Under the pieces are notes generated by a model, which was given only the letters and a program-made list of their open reading frames with translations, was not told the origin of the DNA and did no database searches. A DNA stretch of 64,000 nt from Vreelandella malpeensis (GTDB lineage Bacteria; Pseudomonadota; Gammaproteobacteria; Pseudomonadales; Halomonadaceae): contig NZ_WHVL01000008.1 in NCBI RefSeq assembly GCF_020622355.1, forward strand, positions 58,801 to 122,800, written 5' to 3'. The number at the start of each line of letters is the position of its first letter. Position 1 is the first letter of the stretch. The position numbers and the translations under genes are program-made. Positions 47,646 through 57,853 of this stretch are shown here, piece by piece.

Positions 47646-48272
47646 CTAGCGTCGAGGCCAGCAGGTGCGGTCGCTGACCACCATGTCCAGCGGTATATCC
47701 CAGGGTTCTACCGGTAGTTCGCTGACCTGCTGGCAGGCGTGAGCGACACCGATGAGTCGCGGCTTGGGACCATTGCCTTTCATGAAGGCCAGAGTGCGAT
47801 CATAAAAGCCGCCTCCCATGCCCATGCGGTTGGCGCGGGCGTCGAAGCCTACCAACGGCACGATCAGCGTATCCAGCGCCCAAGCGGGCAGGCGGTTGCC
47901 GCGCTGGGCAGCAAAGCGGGTGCAGGGCTCGCGAATGCCGAAGCGGTTCTCGACCATGGGGGTGTCGACATCAAAGCGCACGAACCAGAGCGAATTGTCG
48001 CTCAAGGGGCGCAGAACCGGCAGGTAGACCGCCACGCGGCGTTTCTCGAACCAGGGCAGCAGCGGCGTCGGGTCGATCTCGCCGCTCACGGGCAGGTAAA
48101 GGCTCACGCGGCGGGCGCGCTGGAGTTCGGGGAGGCGCTTCAGGCGCTGGCATAAAGAGATAGCCGCCGTTTGCTGCTGCGCATCGCTCAAGGCGCGACG
48201 CTTGCGGCGAAGTTCGCGGCGCAGGGCAGGCTTGTCGAAACGGTCGGCGTCGATGAGGGTGTGGTATTGCAC
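47646..48272 (-). CDS. ygfA: 5-formyltetrahydrofolate cyclo-ligase
   Basis: The enzyme turns 5-formyl-THF into 5,10-methenyl-THF with ATP. PALRRELRRKRRALS near the start, YLPVSGEIDP and the ATP-binding GMGGGFYDRTLA are diagnostic. The only plausible start is GTG at 48272, right at the end of the 6S RNA gene. The order zapA-6S RNA-ygfA is conserved across gammaproteobacteria, and ygfA is often co-transcribed with 6S RNA. Confidence 0.94.
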   Translation of the reverse strand: MQYHTLIDADRFDKPALRRELRRKRRALSDAQQQTAAISLCQRLKRLPELQRARRVSLYLPVSGEIDPTPLLPWFEKRRVAVYLPVLRPLSDNSLWFVRFDVDTPMVENRFGIREPCTRFAAQRGNRLPAWALDTLIVPLVGFDARANRMGMGGGFYDRTLAFMKGNGPKPRLIGVAHACQQVSELPVEPWDIPLDMVVSDRTCWPRR

Positions 48273-48273
48273 G

Positions 48274-48457
48274 AGAGTTCCCCGAAGTGCCGCTGTCGTT
48301 CTGGCCCTGAACCTACTGGTTCAGGTGGGTGGCCGCAGCCAGACCGTCAGGCTTTCCGACGCACGGACATGCACACGGGCCTGGCTAGCATTTGGCCCCC
48401 TGGGTACTGCGCATAGGCTCGAGGGACTATAACGACTGGCGCACACTCCAGAGAACC
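48274..48457 (-). ncRNA. ssrS: 6S RNA
   Basis: 6S RNA binds sigma-70 RNA polymerase and lowers its activity in stationary phase. On the minus strand the region has the conserved blocks of the E. coli RNA: CCCTCGAGCC near the 5' third, GTCCGTGCGTCGGAAAGCCT, CACCTGAACCAGTAGGTTCAGG, and AGCGGCACTTCGGGGAAC at the 3' end. The ends 48444-48456 and 48277-48289 pair over 13 bases, including GU pairs, to form the closing stem. A -10 TAAAAT (48468-48463) and -35 TTTGGC (48491-48486), 17 bases apart, give a start near 48457. It lies between zapA and ygfA, as expected. Confidence 0.92.
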
Positions 48458-48498
48458 GCTTCATTTTAACAGAGCCCGGCGCAATGCCAAAGGATTGG

Positions 48499-48804
48499 CT
48501 AGCTTTTCGCCGGGCGGGCGCCTTCCAGAGCGCGCTCGAGCCGGTCGTGCAGGCGATTCAGGCTCGCCTCGCCGGCGCGGTGTTCGTCCAGCGCCTCGAG
48601 CAGCTCGTGGGTGATGTTCAGCGCCGCCATGATGGCGATACGCTCGTTGCCCAGCACGCTGCTCTGGGAGTGAATGCCTTGCATGGCACGGTCCAGGTAG
48701 CGAGCAGCGCGTTCAAGCTTGGCTTCTTCGCCGCTGTCGCAGGCGATCATGTAGCCGCGACCCAGCAGGGTGATTTCTTTGGTTGGCCGCTTGGCGGTGC
48801 TCAT
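48499..48804 (-). CDS. zapA: ZapA cell-division protein
   Basis: ZapA cross-links FtsZ filaments at midcell. The start at 48804 (MSTAKRPTKEITLLG) follows GGAG by 7 bases and gives 101 residues; the open frame upstream is noncoding. The globular part holds ITLLGRGYMIACDSGEE and ERAARYLDRAM, and the C-terminal coiled coil starts near NERIAIMAALNITHELL. It is divergent from ygfB. Confidence 0.92.
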   Translation of the reverse strand: MSTAKRPTKEITLLGRGYMIACDSGEEAKLERAARYLDRAMQGIHSQSSVLGNERIAIMAALNITHELLEALDEHRAGEASLNRLHDRLERALEGARPAKS

Positions 48805-48949
48805 CGAAGACTCCGGCGCGGGCACGTGCGGGCCCGAATGCGTTAACATCACCGTCATGGGTGAGGGTCGGCGTTCACTATAAGAGAGCCGCTTGCGCGG
48901 GGTCAACGCGCCCTCTGCCTCAATTCGACGATACCAATGCGAGCACATC

Positions 48950-49528
48950 ATGTCAGTCATCGACCAGCGCCAGGACTTTTCCGACATCGCCGACGTCTTC
49001 CTGCTTCACGGCAGCATGCAGTCGCCCGCCTTCCTGGATGGCCGGCTCTGCGCGCTGCTCGCCCTGCGCGACGTCAGCGCCGAGGCGTGGCTCGACGAGG
49101 TCACCACGAGCCTGGGGGTAGAGCAGCCCCGTGACCCGGAAAGCGCCGAGCGCTTGCTCGGCTGGCGCCGCCAGACCCTGGACGCGCTCAGCGCCAGCGA
49201 CCTGAACTACGCGCCGCTGCTGCCCGACGAGCTCTTCTCCCTCGGCGAGCAGGCCCAGGGTCTCAAGGAGTGGGCGCTGGGCTTCATGGAAGTGGTCGAG
49301 GAGGTGGCCGACGACGCGCTCAGACAGCGCTGGTCCCAGCCGCTGGGTGAAGCGATCGACGACCTGGCGGGCTTTGGCCAGATCGACACCGACCTCGAGG
49401 ACAGCTCCGAGAACGAGAATGACCTGTTCGCGCTCAGCGAACATGCGCGCATGGCGGCGATGATGCTCTACACCGAGCAGCATCCCGGCAAGCCCCAAGT
49501 GGAACAGACCGACGCCCCGGTTCACTGA
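48950..49528 (+). CDS. ygfB: YgfB (UPF0149) family protein
   Basis: YgfB-type proteins are small, mostly helical and cytoplasmic. In Pseudomonas aeruginosa a homologue modulates expression linked to beta-lactam resistance. The 192-residue protein has DIADVFLLHGSMQSPAFLDGRLCALLAL near the start and FSLGEQAQGLKEWALGFMEVV in the middle. The ATG at 48950 fits the family start. It leads ygfB-pepP-ubiH-ubiI, which is divergent from zapA and conserved in gammaproteobacteria. Confidence 0.9.
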   Translation: MSVIDQRQDFSDIADVFLLHGSMQSPAFLDGRLCALLALRDVSAEAWLDEVTTSLGVEQPRDPESAERLLGWRRQTLDALSASDLNYAPLLPDELFSLGEQAQGLKEWALGFMEVVEEVADDALRQRWSQPLGEAIDDLAGFGQIDTDLEDSSENENDLFALSEHARMAAMMLYTEQHPGKPQVEQTDAPVH

Positions 49529-49542
49529 TCCAAGGAGTTTCG

Positions 49543-50883
49543 ATGCTACCCGAACGTCTCTTGCGCCCCGCCGCCATCACCAATGACGAGTACCGCGCCC
49601 GCCGCGCCACCTTGATAGAACATCTTCCCCAGGGGGCGGCGATGCTGGTGCCCGGAGCGAGCCTTGTGACCCGCTCCAACGACAGTGAGTACCCCTTTCG
49701 CCAGCAGAGCGACTTCTACTACCTGACCGGCATCACCGAACCGGATGCGCTCCTGGTGCTGCTGCCGAGCCAGGACGGCGGCACGAGCGTGGTGTTCTGC
49801 CAGGACCGTGACCCGACGCTGGAGGCCTGGACGGGCCGACGACTCGGCGCAAGCGGGGTGGTAGCGCGCCATGGCATCGATCAGGCGTTCGAGAACGCCG
49901 AGCGCGAGGAGCGCCTGGAGGCACTGCTTGACGGGTGTACCCGCCTCTACCTGCCGCTGGACGACGAGCAGGCGCTGGCCATCGCCGACGAGGCGCTTGC
50001 CCGGGCGCGCGCCGGCCGGCGGCGCGGCAAGCCGGCACTACAGGGCTTTCTCGACAGCCGCGAGCTGATTCACGAACAACGGCTGGTCAAGAGCCCGGCG
50101 GAGATCGATCTCCTGCGCCACGCAGCGCATATCTCCGCCCTGGCCCACTGCCGAGCGATGCGCACCTGCGCCCCGGGGCTTTTCGAGTATCAGCTTCAGG
50201 CCGAGCTTGAGCACACGTTCGTCTGGCACGGCGGCAGCGGCCCTGCCTACGGCACTATCGTCGGCGGCGGCGCCAATGCCTGCGTGCTGCACTATATTGA
50301 GAACAGCGCCGAACTCGCGGCGAACACGCTGGTACTGATCGACGCCGGCGCCGAGTTCGACCTCTACGCCGGTGACATCACCCGTACCTTCCCGGTCGAT
50401 GGCCGCTTTGGCGATGCCCAGCGCGCGCTGTATGACGTGGTGCTGCGTGCCCAGGAGCGCGCGGTGGCCGCCGTGGCCCCGGGCGTCACGCTTGCCGACA
50501 TCCATACAGGGGTGGTGGAGGATCTGACTCGCGGGCTCATCGAACTTGGCCTTCTCCAGGGCGAGGTCGAAGCACGCATCGAAGACGAGAGCTACCGGCG
50601 CTTCTACCTGCACTCCACCTCTCACTGGCTGGGGCTCGACGTGCACGACGTGGGCGTGTATCGGTTCGACGAGGACACGGCACGCCCGCTCGCTCCAGGC
50701 ATGGTGGTCACCGTCGAACCCGGGCTCTACGTGCCCGAGGCCGAGGACCTGCCGCACGCCTATCGCGGTATCGGTATCAGGATCGAGGATAACGTGGTGG
50801 TGACCGACACCGGTGGCGAGGTGCTCACTGGCGATGTGCCCAAGCAGGTAGAAGAAATCGAGGCATTGATGGCGAATAAATGA
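49543..50883 (+). CDS. pepP: Xaa-Pro aminopeptidase PepP
   Basis: PepP removes N-terminal residues linked to proline, using two manganese ions. The N-terminal domain has SNDSEYPFRQQSDFYYLTG and the catalytic pita-bread domain has DAGAEFDLYAGDITRTFPVDG, HSTSHWLGLDVHD and VTVEPGLYVPE, which supply the metal ligands. The length of 446 residues is normal. AAGGAG precedes the ATG. Confidence 0.96.
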   Translation: MLPERLLRPAAITNDEYRARRATLIEHLPQGAAMLVPGASLVTRSNDSEYPFRQQSDFYYLTGITEPDALLVLLPSQDGGTSVVFCQDRDPTLEAWTGRRLGASGVVARHGIDQAFENAEREERLEALLDGCTRLYLPLDDEQALAIADEALARARAGRRRGKPALQGFLDSRELIHEQRLVKSPAEIDLLRHAAHISALAHCRAMRTCAPGLFEYQLQAELEHTFVWHGGSGPAYGTIVGGGANACVLHYIENSAELAANTLVLIDAGAEFDLYAGDITRTFPVDGRFGDAQRALYDVVLRAQERAVAAVAPGVTLADIHTGVVEDLTRGLIELGLLQGEVEARIEDESYRRFYLHSTSHWLGLDVHDVGVYRFDEDTARPLAPGMVVTVEPGLYVPEAEDLPHAYRGIGIRIEDNVVVTDTGGEVLTGDVPKQVEEIEALMANK

Positions 50884-50958
50884 TCAGCTAATGATGTGTC
50901 TTGTTTTAGATACGTAAAAATATTACGAAATTACACGCATGGTAGAGGAGACCGGTCG

Positions 50959-52188
50959 ATGACCATTCAAGCGCCGGACAACGCTACAGCGACAGCTCAC
51001 TACGATATCGTCATCGTGGGCGGTGGACTGGTGGGGGCGAGCCTGGGCTGTGCCTTGGCGCCCCTGATCGCGCGCCAGGGCCTGCGCGTTGCGATCGTTG
51101 AAGCCGCGGCGCTGCCCACCGAGGGGACGGCCGAGTGGCAGCCGAGCTTCGATGCCCGGGCGAGTGCCATCGCCGAAGGCTCCGCCCAGCGCTTTCGCGA
51201 GCTGGGCGTGTGGGAGGCGATGCGGCGCGAAGCCGCAAAGATCGAGCGTATCCATATCAGCGAGCGCGGGCGGCTGGGCGCGACCCGGCTGAGCGCGGCG
51301 GAGCTGGGGGTCGATGCGCTCGGCCACGTGATTCCCAACGCCTGGATGGGGCGCGTGCTGCACGAGCACCTGTCGGCGCTGCCCATCGATTGGCACTGTC
51401 CGGCCCGGGTCGAGACCCTCGCACCGACCGCCCAGGGGCACTACTTGGCGCTCTCCACCGGCGCCGAGCTCACCGCCACGCTCACCGTGCTGGCCGACGG
51501 CGGTCGCTCCGGACTCAAGGAGCAGCTGGGCATCGAGAGTCGTCGCCGTCCTTACGACCAGACCGCGCTGATCGCCCACGTCGGCGTGAGCCAGCCTCAC
51601 CAAGGGGTGGCCTTCGAGCGCTTCACCCGGGAGGGGCCGATCGCGCTTCTGCCTTTGAAGCATCAGGCGATGGAGCTGATCTGGACCCACAAGAGCGGAG
51701 ACGAACGCGCTCGCCTGGCCCTCGACGACCGTGCGTTTCTTGATCAGCTCCAGCGCGCCTTCGGCGACCGCGCCGGACGCTTCACCAAGGTGGGCGAGCG
51801 CTTCAGCTACCCACTGTCACTAGTCACCGCTCGCGAATCGGTGCGCCCGGGCCTGGCGGTGCTGGGCAACGCGGCCCATGCCCTGCACCCGGTGGCGGGC
51901 CAGGGCTTCAACCTGGCACTTCGCTCGGTGGTGGATCTGGTCGAGGCGCTTGCCCTGGGTCACGAGCAGGGACGATCGCTGGGTGATCTTGAGACGCTGC
52001 TCGACTTCGAGAGCCGCCGGGCGCGGGATCGCGCCAACGTGATCCGCTTCAGCGACAGCCTGATACGGCTGTTCGGCGCTTCGTTTCCGCTGCTGCCCCA
52101 CGCCCGGGCGGCGGGGCTGATCGGACTCAACCTGGTCGGCCCACTGCGTCGTGGGCTGGCGCGCCGAGCTATGGGGCTCGAGCGCTGA
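50959..52188 (+). CDS. ubiH: UbiH ubiquinone-biosynthesis hydroxylase
   Basis: UbiH is the FAD-dependent monooxygenase for C1 hydroxylation of the ubiquinone ring. The FAD motifs are IVGGGLVGASLG near residue 20, FDARASAIAEGSAQR, and GNAAHALHPVAGQGFNLALRS near residue 320. The ATG at 50959 follows AGAGGAG; the frame upstream is open but not conserved. The length is 409 residues. It precedes a paralogue, as in many gammaproteobacteria. Confidence 0.92.
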   Translation: MTIQAPDNATATAHYDIVIVGGGLVGASLGCALAPLIARQGLRVAIVEAAALPTEGTAEWQPSFDARASAIAEGSAQRFRELGVWEAMRREAAKIERIHISERGRLGATRLSAAELGVDALGHVIPNAWMGRVLHEHLSALPIDWHCPARVETLAPTAQGHYLALSTGAELTATLTVLADGGRSGLKEQLGIESRRRPYDQTALIAHVGVSQPHQGVAFERFTREGPIALLPLKHQAMELIWTHKSGDERARLALDDRAFLDQLQRAFGDRAGRFTKVGERFSYPLSLVTARESVRPGLAVLGNAAHALHPVAGQGFNLALRSVVDLVEALALGHEQGRSLGDLETLLDFESRRARDRANVIRFSDSLIRLFGASFPLLPHARAAGLIGLNLVGPLRRGLARRAMGLER

Positions 52189-52254
52189 GTGAGTGTTCAC
52201 TTTCTTGGCGCATTGCGATCATCTGTCTTCAATCAGTCGTCATTAGGGAGCGTT

Positions 52255-53511
52255 ATGCAAACGCCAAAGGCGTCACCGAATGGATCCTTCGAGCGGTTCG
52301 ACGTGGTCATCGTCGGGGCGGGCATGGTGGGAGCGGCATTGGCGGGGCTTCTGGCCGGTGCCGGGATGCGCACCGCCCTGGTGGAGGCCGCCGCGGCGCC
52401 GCTTGATCTGGCGTCGCTGGATCTGGCGAAGCCGGCGGCACGCGTCAGCGCGCTCACGCCGGTTTCCCAGCGGCTTCTGACCCACCTGGGCGCCTGGCCC
52501 GCCATGGAAAGGACGCGGATCACGCCCTATCGCTATATGCAGGTATGGGACGGCGAGGGCAGCGGCAGCATCGACTTCTCCGCGTTTGACGCGGGAACAT
52601 CGGTGCTGGGGCATATCGTGGAGAACGACGTGACGCTCGCCGCGCTCAACCATCAGGTGTTGGTGCTCCCCCACCTGCACGCCATGTTCGGCGCGAAGGT
52701 GGCTACGCTTCAGAGCGCTGCCCGCGGGCGCTGCCTGGTGCTCGAGGATGGCCGCGAGCTGCACGCGCCGCTGGTGGTGGCCGCCGACGGCGCGCACTCG
52801 ACGCTGCGGGCGCTGGCGGGTATCGAGGTCAGCGAGGAGGCCATGGAGCAGGACGCGGTGGTGACCACGGTACGCTGCGAACGGCCTCACGGCGGCGCAG
52901 CCCGCCAGGTGTTCATCGACGGCCGGCCGCTGGCCTTTTTGCCGCTGACCGTCGAGGGCGACGACCGCTACTGCTCGATCGTCTGGTCGACCACGCCGGA
53001 ACACGCAAGACTCTTGAGCGGGCTCTCCCGCGAGGCGCTCGGCGAGACCCTGGGCGAGGCCTTCGGGCATCGCCTGGGCCGGGTGGACGTGTGCGACGTG
53101 GCCTACCGTTTCCCGCTCGTTCAGCGCCACGCCAGCACCTACGTGCTGGATCACTTTGCGCTGGTGGGCGATGCCGCGCACACGATCCATCCACTGGCGG
53201 GCCAGGGAGTGAATCTCGGTCTGATGGATGCGGCGGTGCTCGCCGATGAGGTGGTGCGCGCCTGGCGGCGGGGCGCGCCTTGGGGCGAGCGTGCTACCCT
53301 CGATCGCTTCGAGCGACGTCGGCGACTGGACAACGCCGCCATGCTCGCCTTGATGAAGGCTTTCAAGGAGCTGTTCGGTAGCCGCTCACCGGCGCTGACG
53401 CTGGCGCGCAACCTCGGGATGAGCGCGATGAGCCGGGCCACCCCGCTCAAGCGACTGATCATTCGTCAGGCGACCGGCGAGCGCGGTCGCCTGCCGCCCA
53501 CATGCCGCTGA
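52255..53511 (+). CDS. ubiI: UbiI/VisC-type ubiquinone-biosynthesis hydroxylase
   Basis: This paralogue of UbiH probably hydroxylates C5 of the ring. FAD motifs are VVIVGAGMVGAALAG and GDAAHTIHPLAGQGVNLGLMDA. The ATG at 52255 follows GGGAG by 6 bases. The length is 418 residues. The C-terminal extension with RLPPTCR is ordinary. It could instead be UbiF-like; the position after ubiH favours UbiI. Confidence 0.88.
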   Translation: MQTPKASPNGSFERFDVVIVGAGMVGAALAGLLAGAGMRTALVEAAAAPLDLASLDLAKPAARVSALTPVSQRLLTHLGAWPAMERTRITPYRYMQVWDGEGSGSIDFSAFDAGTSVLGHIVENDVTLAALNHQVLVLPHLHAMFGAKVATLQSAARGRCLVLEDGRELHAPLVVAADGAHSTLRALAGIEVSEEAMEQDAVVTTVRCERPHGGAARQVFIDGRPLAFLPLTVEGDDRYCSIVWSTTPEHARLLSGLSREALGETLGEAFGHRLGRVDVCDVAYRFPLVQRHASTYVLDHFALVGDAAHTIHPLAGQGVNLGLMDAAVLADEVVRAWRRGAPWGERATLDRFERRRRLDNAAMLALMKAFKELFGSRSPALTLARNLGMSAMSRATPLKRLIIRQATGERGRLPPTCR

Positions 53512-53512
53512 G

Positions 53513-54814
53513 CTAGCGGCGGCGATCCACCACGTTGAGCGCCTTGAGCAGGTTGAGCGCTTCGCTGAGCTGGTAGTCGTCACGCAGTCGCTCTGAAAAC
53601 TCGCCGCGCGTCTGGGCGCTGCCGGCCTGGTTATCCAGGTGGCCCTCGAGATCGATTTCGCGAATGCCGCGGCGTTCGTCCGCTACCTCCAGGCGCCCGC
53701 GCACCACTTCCACGTCCGGGACGATCCCCTGGGCCTGGATGGAGCGTCCGTTGGGCGTGTAGTAGAGCGCCGTGGTGAGCTTGAGCCCTTCGCCGTTGCC
53801 CAGCGGCATGATCTGCTGAACCGACCCCTTGCCGAAGCTCTCGGTGCCCATGATTACCCCACGGCGCTGATCCTGCAGGGCGCCGGCGACGATCTCGGCG
53901 GCGGAGGCGCTGCCACCGTTGATCAATACCACCAGCGGCACGTCACGGGCCGGCGTGGCGGTGGTGGCGGAGAACGACATCTCGGTGTTGGCCAGGCGCC
54001 CTTCGGTGTAGACGATCAGGCCGCTGTCGAGGAACAGATCCGCCACGCCCGCCGCTGCCTGAAGCACGCCGCCGGGGTTGTTGCGCAAATCGAGCACCAG
54101 CCCGTCGAGAGCGCGGTCGCGGCTCATGCGGGACAGCGCCTGGCTCGCCTGCTCCGGCGTGCGCGACTGGAACTGGCTGATGCGCAGGTAGCCGTAGCCG
54201 GGCTCGAGCAACTCGTGCTTGACGCTTTCGCTGCGAATCACTTCGCGCGCCAGGGTGATCTCGCGCGGCGTCTCCTCGCCTGTACGCAGAATCTCCAGGC
54301 GCAATGGGCTTCCGGGCTCGCCGCGCATCAGCGTCACTGCTTCCTGCAGCGAGAGGCTGTCGGTGGGGGTGCCGTCGATGGTGAGGATGACGTCCCGCGC
54401 GAGCAGGCCCGCCCGCGAGGCCGGAGTGTCGTCGATCGGTGTGATGACCATCAGTTGGCCGCCTTCGGTGCCCACCTCGATGCCGATGCCACCGAACTCG
54501 CCCTGGGTGGATTCGCGCAGACTCTGGTACTCGTCGACGTCGAGGTAGGCGGAGTGCGGGTCGAGCTCGCTGAGCATGCCGCGCATGGCGTTGCGCAAGA
54601 GTGTTGCGTCGTCCACCTCCTCGACGTAGCCGCGCTTGATGCGCTCGAACACCTCGGCGAAGGTCTGGATCTCCTCCAGCGGCAGCTCGTCCTCGCCGAT
54701 CACGCCGGCGGGCTGGGCTGTCGCCGACAGCGGCGCGGCCAGCAGCGTCAGCAGAAGCGGGGTCGCCACCAGTCGCTTCGCGGGGGCCAATACCTCGTTA
54801 ACAGTTCGCGTCAT
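53513..54814 (-). CDS. ctpA: S41 carboxyl-terminal processing protease (CtpA)
   Basis: This periplasmic serine protease trims or degrades envelope proteins, such as peptidoglycan endopeptidases in Pseudomonas. A signal peptide ends near ATAQP. A PDZ domain covers about residues 80-165 (GGIGIEVGTEGGQLMVITPI) and the catalytic part has Ser in NGGSASAAEIVAGAL and Lys in ESFGKGSVQ. The start at 54814 follows GGAG. The 433-residue length fits. It is third in gpmI-envC-ctpA. Confidence 0.95.
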   Translation of the reverse strand: MTRTVNEVLAPAKRLVATPLLLTLLAAPLSATAQPAGVIGEDELPLEEIQTFAEVFERIKRGYVEEVDDATLLRNAMRGMLSELDPHSAYLDVDEYQSLRESTQGEFGGIGIEVGTEGGQLMVITPIDDTPASRAGLLARDVILTIDGTPTDSLSLQEAVTLMRGEPGSPLRLEILRTGEETPREITLAREVIRSESVKHELLEPGYGYLRISQFQSRTPEQASQALSRMSRDRALDGLVLDLRNNPGGVLQAAAGVADLFLDSGLIVYTEGRLANTEMSFSATTATPARDVPLVVLINGGSASAAEIVAGALQDQRRGVIMGTESFGKGSVQQIMPLGNGEGLKLTTALYYTPNGRSIQAQGIVPDVEVVRGRLEVADERRGIREIDLEGHLDNQAGSAQTRGEFSERLRDDYQLSEALNLLKALNVVDRRR

Positions 54815-54900
54815 GCAGACTCCGCAGGGCAAAAGGCGGCTAAAAGATGGCCGCGGGTAAAGAGTAGCGTCTCGATAACGCGTCGTGTCAGCTTATCCCG

Positions 54901-56064
54901 TCAACGCCGTGCAATCCAACGCTGGGGGTTGATCGGCTCGCCGCGGTTTCGCACCTCGAAGTAAAGCGCGGCGCGGCCTTGGCCGCCACTATTTCCCACC
55001 CGGCCGATCTCCTCGCCGGCGCCGACTTGCTGGCCCGGGCGGGCGCTGAACCGCTGCAGGTGGGCGTAGAGCGTCATCACCTGATCGCCATGGTCGATGA
55101 TCAACAGGTTGCCGAAACCGCGCATCCAGTCGGCGAACACCACCCGGCCGGCGTGCACCGAGGTCACCGGGGTGTTGGCGCCGGCCTCGATGACGATGCC
55201 GTTGTAGTGCACGCCGTCCTGGCCACGAAAGCCGGCGGTGATCGCCCCCTGCACTGGCCAGGGCAGATCGCCTTGGGTGCGGCCGATGTGGGTGGTGGGC
55301 GTGGGTGTTGCCATGCGCGCCATCTCGGCCTGCAGGCGACGAAGCTGCGCCTCGGCCTCCTCGCGGCTCTGGTTGAGATCAGCCAGGCGGTCGGCTTCGC
55401 TGGCGTAGCGGTCGTCGAGCGTGGACACCACGCTCTGGCGCTCGGCGCTGACCCTGGCGAGCTGTTCGCTCTGGGCTTCGAGGGCCACCGACAGTTCGGC
55501 AAGCTCGGCCTGGCGGGCGTCGAGTTCGGTTTCGGTGGCAACCAGTGCTTCGTCGAGGCGGGCGATGTCGTCGATTTTCGCCTGGCGCGCCCGGGTCAGG
55601 CGGTTAAGGTAAGCCTGCATGCGGTCGAGCTCGGCCGGGTCGCTCTGGTTGAGCAGAAGCTTCAGCTGCGGAGTGGGGCCCAGCCGGTAGAGCGCGGCGA
55701 ACTGCTCGGCAAGTGCCGCCACCTGGGCACTGCGCTCGCCCTGCAGGCGATCGCGGTGGCCGCGCAGTACGCGGGCCTCGTCTTCAACGCCGCGCCGCTC
55801 GGCCTGCAGGGCGTCCAGGCGCTGGTGGGTCTGGGCGAGCTCGGTTTCCGTCACTTGCAGTGCCTGGGTGGCACTGTCCCGCGCCTGGCCGGTGGCGGTG
55901 AGCCGGTCTGCGAGCGAGTCGATCTCGCGGCCGAGACTGTCGAGCTCCTCGCGCGCGGCGCGCTCGCTTTGGGCCTGCGCCCCGCTCGCCAGCAGCAGCG
56001 CGCAGGCCAGGCCCGCGCCGACCAGCAGGTGGCGGGCGGCGCGCAGTCGAGAGGCGCTTCTCAC
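54901..56064 (-). CDS. envC: EnvC-type murein hydrolase activator
   Basis: EnvC activates amidases AmiA and AmiB at the division septum. The start is a GTG at 56064 that overlaps the gpmI stop (GTGA). A signal peptide ends near SGAQAQ. Residues 30-240 form a long coiled coil with heptads; the C-terminal 130 residues are a LytM domain that lacks a complete zinc site: [10 protein letters not shown] has no Asp and the last motif is YAHLQ. This degenerate state is normal for EnvC, which activates and does not cut. The length is 387 residues. Confidence 0.93.
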   Translation of the reverse strand: MRSASRLRAARHLLVGAGLACALLLASGAQAQSERAAREELDSLGREIDSLADRLTATGQARDSATQALQVTETELAQTHQRLDALQAERRGVEDEARVLRGHRDRLQGERSAQVAALAEQFAALYRLGPTPQLKLLLNQSDPAELDRMQAYLNRLTRARQAKIDDIARLDEALVATETELDARQAELAELSVALEAQSEQLARVSAERQSVVSTLDDRYASEADRLADLNQSREEAEAQLRRLQAEMARMATPTPTTHIGRTQGDLPWPVQGAITAGFRGQDGVHYNGIVIEAGANTPVTSVHAGRVVFADWMRGFGNLLIIDHGDQVMTLYAHLQRFSARPGQQVGAGEEIGRVGNSGGQGRAALYFEVRNRGEPINPQRWIARR

Positions 56065-57626
56065 TGCTCGAAGGTGAGCAGCGGCGTGCCGGTCATCGCC
56101 TCGGGAGGCGTCTGGCCCATCAGGGTCAGAAGCGTCGGCGCCAGGTCGCACAGGCGGCCTTCGGCCAATGTCGCCGGACGCTCGCCGACGTAGACCAGCG
56201 GCACCAGGAAGGTGGTGTGGGCGGTCTGCGGGGCGCCGGTTTCCGGGTGGACCATCTGCTCGGCGTTGCCGTGGTCGGCGGTGATCAGGCAGGCGCCGCC
56301 GGCGCGCTCGATCGCCTCGACCACGCGGCCCACGCAGGTGTCGACGGTCTCGATCGCCTTCACCGCGGCGTCGAAATCGCCGGTGTGGCCGACCATGTCG
56401 CCGTTGGCGTAGTTGCACACGATCAGGTCGAACGTGCCGCCATCGATCGCCTCGACCAGCGCGTCGGTGATCTCGAAGGCGCTCATCTCGGGTTTTTCGT
56501 CGTAGGTCTTCACATCCCGCGGCGAGGGCACGAGGATGCGCTGCTCGCCCTCGTACTCGGCCTCGACCCCGCCGGAGAAGAAGAACGTCACGTGGGGGTA
56601 CTTCTCGGTCTCGGCGATACGCAGCTGGGTCAGCCCGCGCTTGGCGACCACCTCGCCCAGGGTGTCGGTGAGATCCGTCGGCGGGAAGGCGATCGGCGCA
56701 ATGATGTCCGCCGCGTAGCGGGTCATCGTCACCAGCCCTTGGCCGGCAAGCCGTACACGGCGCGCGCGGGCGAAGCCATCGAAGCCGTCGTCGACAAAGG
56801 CGCGGGTCAGCTCGCGAGCGCGGTCGGAGCGGAAGTTGACGAAGATCGCCGCGTCGCCGTCATCGATCGTCACGCCCTGGCCCTCGCGACGCACCTGGCT
56901 TGCGGTGACGAATTCGTCGGTCTCGCCCCGGGCGTAGGCCTGCTCGAGCAGCGCTTCGGCGCTCTCGGCCGCGTGCTCGGCCTGCCCTTCAGTGAGCAGG
57001 CGGTAGGCGCTCTCGACCCGCTCCCAGCGGTTGTCGCGGTCCATGGCGTAGAAGCGGCCGACCAGCGAGGCGACGAAGCCGTTGTCGGCGCCGACCAGCT
57101 CGGCAAGCTTGGCATTGGCCCGCTCGAGGGAGGCCAGCGCGCTTTGCGGGGCGGTATCGCGACCGTCGAGAAAGGCGTGGATATAGAGACGCTCGGCACC
57201 GCGCCGGGCGGCGAGCTCGGCCAGGGCGAGAAAATGATCTTCGTGGCTGTGCACGCCACCCGGCGAGAGCAGACCCAGCAGATGCACCGGCCGCCCCGCG
57301 GCGACGGCGGCATCGATCGGCGTGATAAGGGCGTCGATCGAGTCGAGTTCGCCGTCACGCACCGCCTTGGTGATGCGCGTGAAGTCCTGGTACACCACGC
57401 GGCCGGCGCCGAGGTTCATGTGGCCGACCTCGGAGTTGCCCATCTGGCCCTCGGGCAGGCCGACGTGCTCGCCGTCGGTATGCACGAAAGCGTGGGGACG
57501 CTCGGCCCAGAGCGCCTCCATGACCGGGGTGTTCGCGGCGGCCACGGCGTTGTGCGCCGCATCGGGATTGTGGCCGTAGCCATCCAGGATGATCAGCGCC
57601 ACCGGGCGCGGGGTCGTTGTCGCCAT
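56061..57626 (-). CDS. gpmI: GpmI cofactor-independent phosphoglycerate mutase
   Basis: GpmI interconverts 3- and 2-phosphoglycerate in glycolysis with two manganese ions and a phosphoserine. The 521-residue protein has [14 protein letters not shown] near the start, the nucleophile Ser in [18 protein letters not shown] and the metal site [10 protein letters not shown] near the end. It leads gpmI-envC-ctpA. Confidence 0.97.
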   Translation of the reverse strand: MATTTPRPVALIILDGYGHNPDAAHNAVAAANTPVMEALWAERPHAFVHTDGEHVGLPEGQMGNSEVGHMNLGAGRVVYQDFTRITKAVRDGELDSIDALITPIDAAVAAGRPVHLLGLLSPGGVHSHEDHFLALAELAARRGAERLYIHAFLDGRDTAPQSALASLERANAKLAELVGADNGFVASLVGRFYAMDRDNRWERVESAYRLLTEGQAEHAAESAEALLEQAYARGETDEFVTASQVRREGQGVTIDDGDAAIFVNFRSDRARELTRAFVDDGFDGFARARRVRLAGQGLVTMTRYAADIIAPIAFPPTDLTDTLGEVVAKRGLTQLRIAETEKYPHVTFFFSGGVEAEYEGEQRILVPSPRDVKTYDEKPEMSAFEITDALVEAIDGGTFDLIVCNYANGDMVGHTGDFDAAVKAIETVDTCVGRVVEAIERAGGACLITADHGNAEQMVHPETGAPQTAHTTFLVPLVYVGERPATLAEGRLCDLAPTLLTLMGQTPPEAMTGTPLLTFEQ

Positions 57627-57853
57627 TGAAACCTCGTGATGTCGGGTGAGCGGGCAGAGAAAGGGAGCTTTCGGTGCCCAGCGCGCCGGGGTCGCGGGCA
57701 GCGCGCGCTTGGGGCATCATAACGCAGGCGGCCGCTGGCCGTCATGACCTGCGCGCCGGCGTTCGCGACGTGTATACTGGTCGCGTTTGACAGCGGGCCG
57801 ACCGCTATTTTTGCATAGACCTATTTTGCATAGACCAAGAGATTGTGTTCACG

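Noticed and set aside
54901..56418. 505-residue reading of envC
   Set aside because: The extra N-terminal part is antisense-frame text within gpmI; the GTG at 56064 is followed at once by a signal peptide.
56217..57629. 470-residue plus-strand frame opposite gpmI
   Set aside because: Antisense shadow with no motif.
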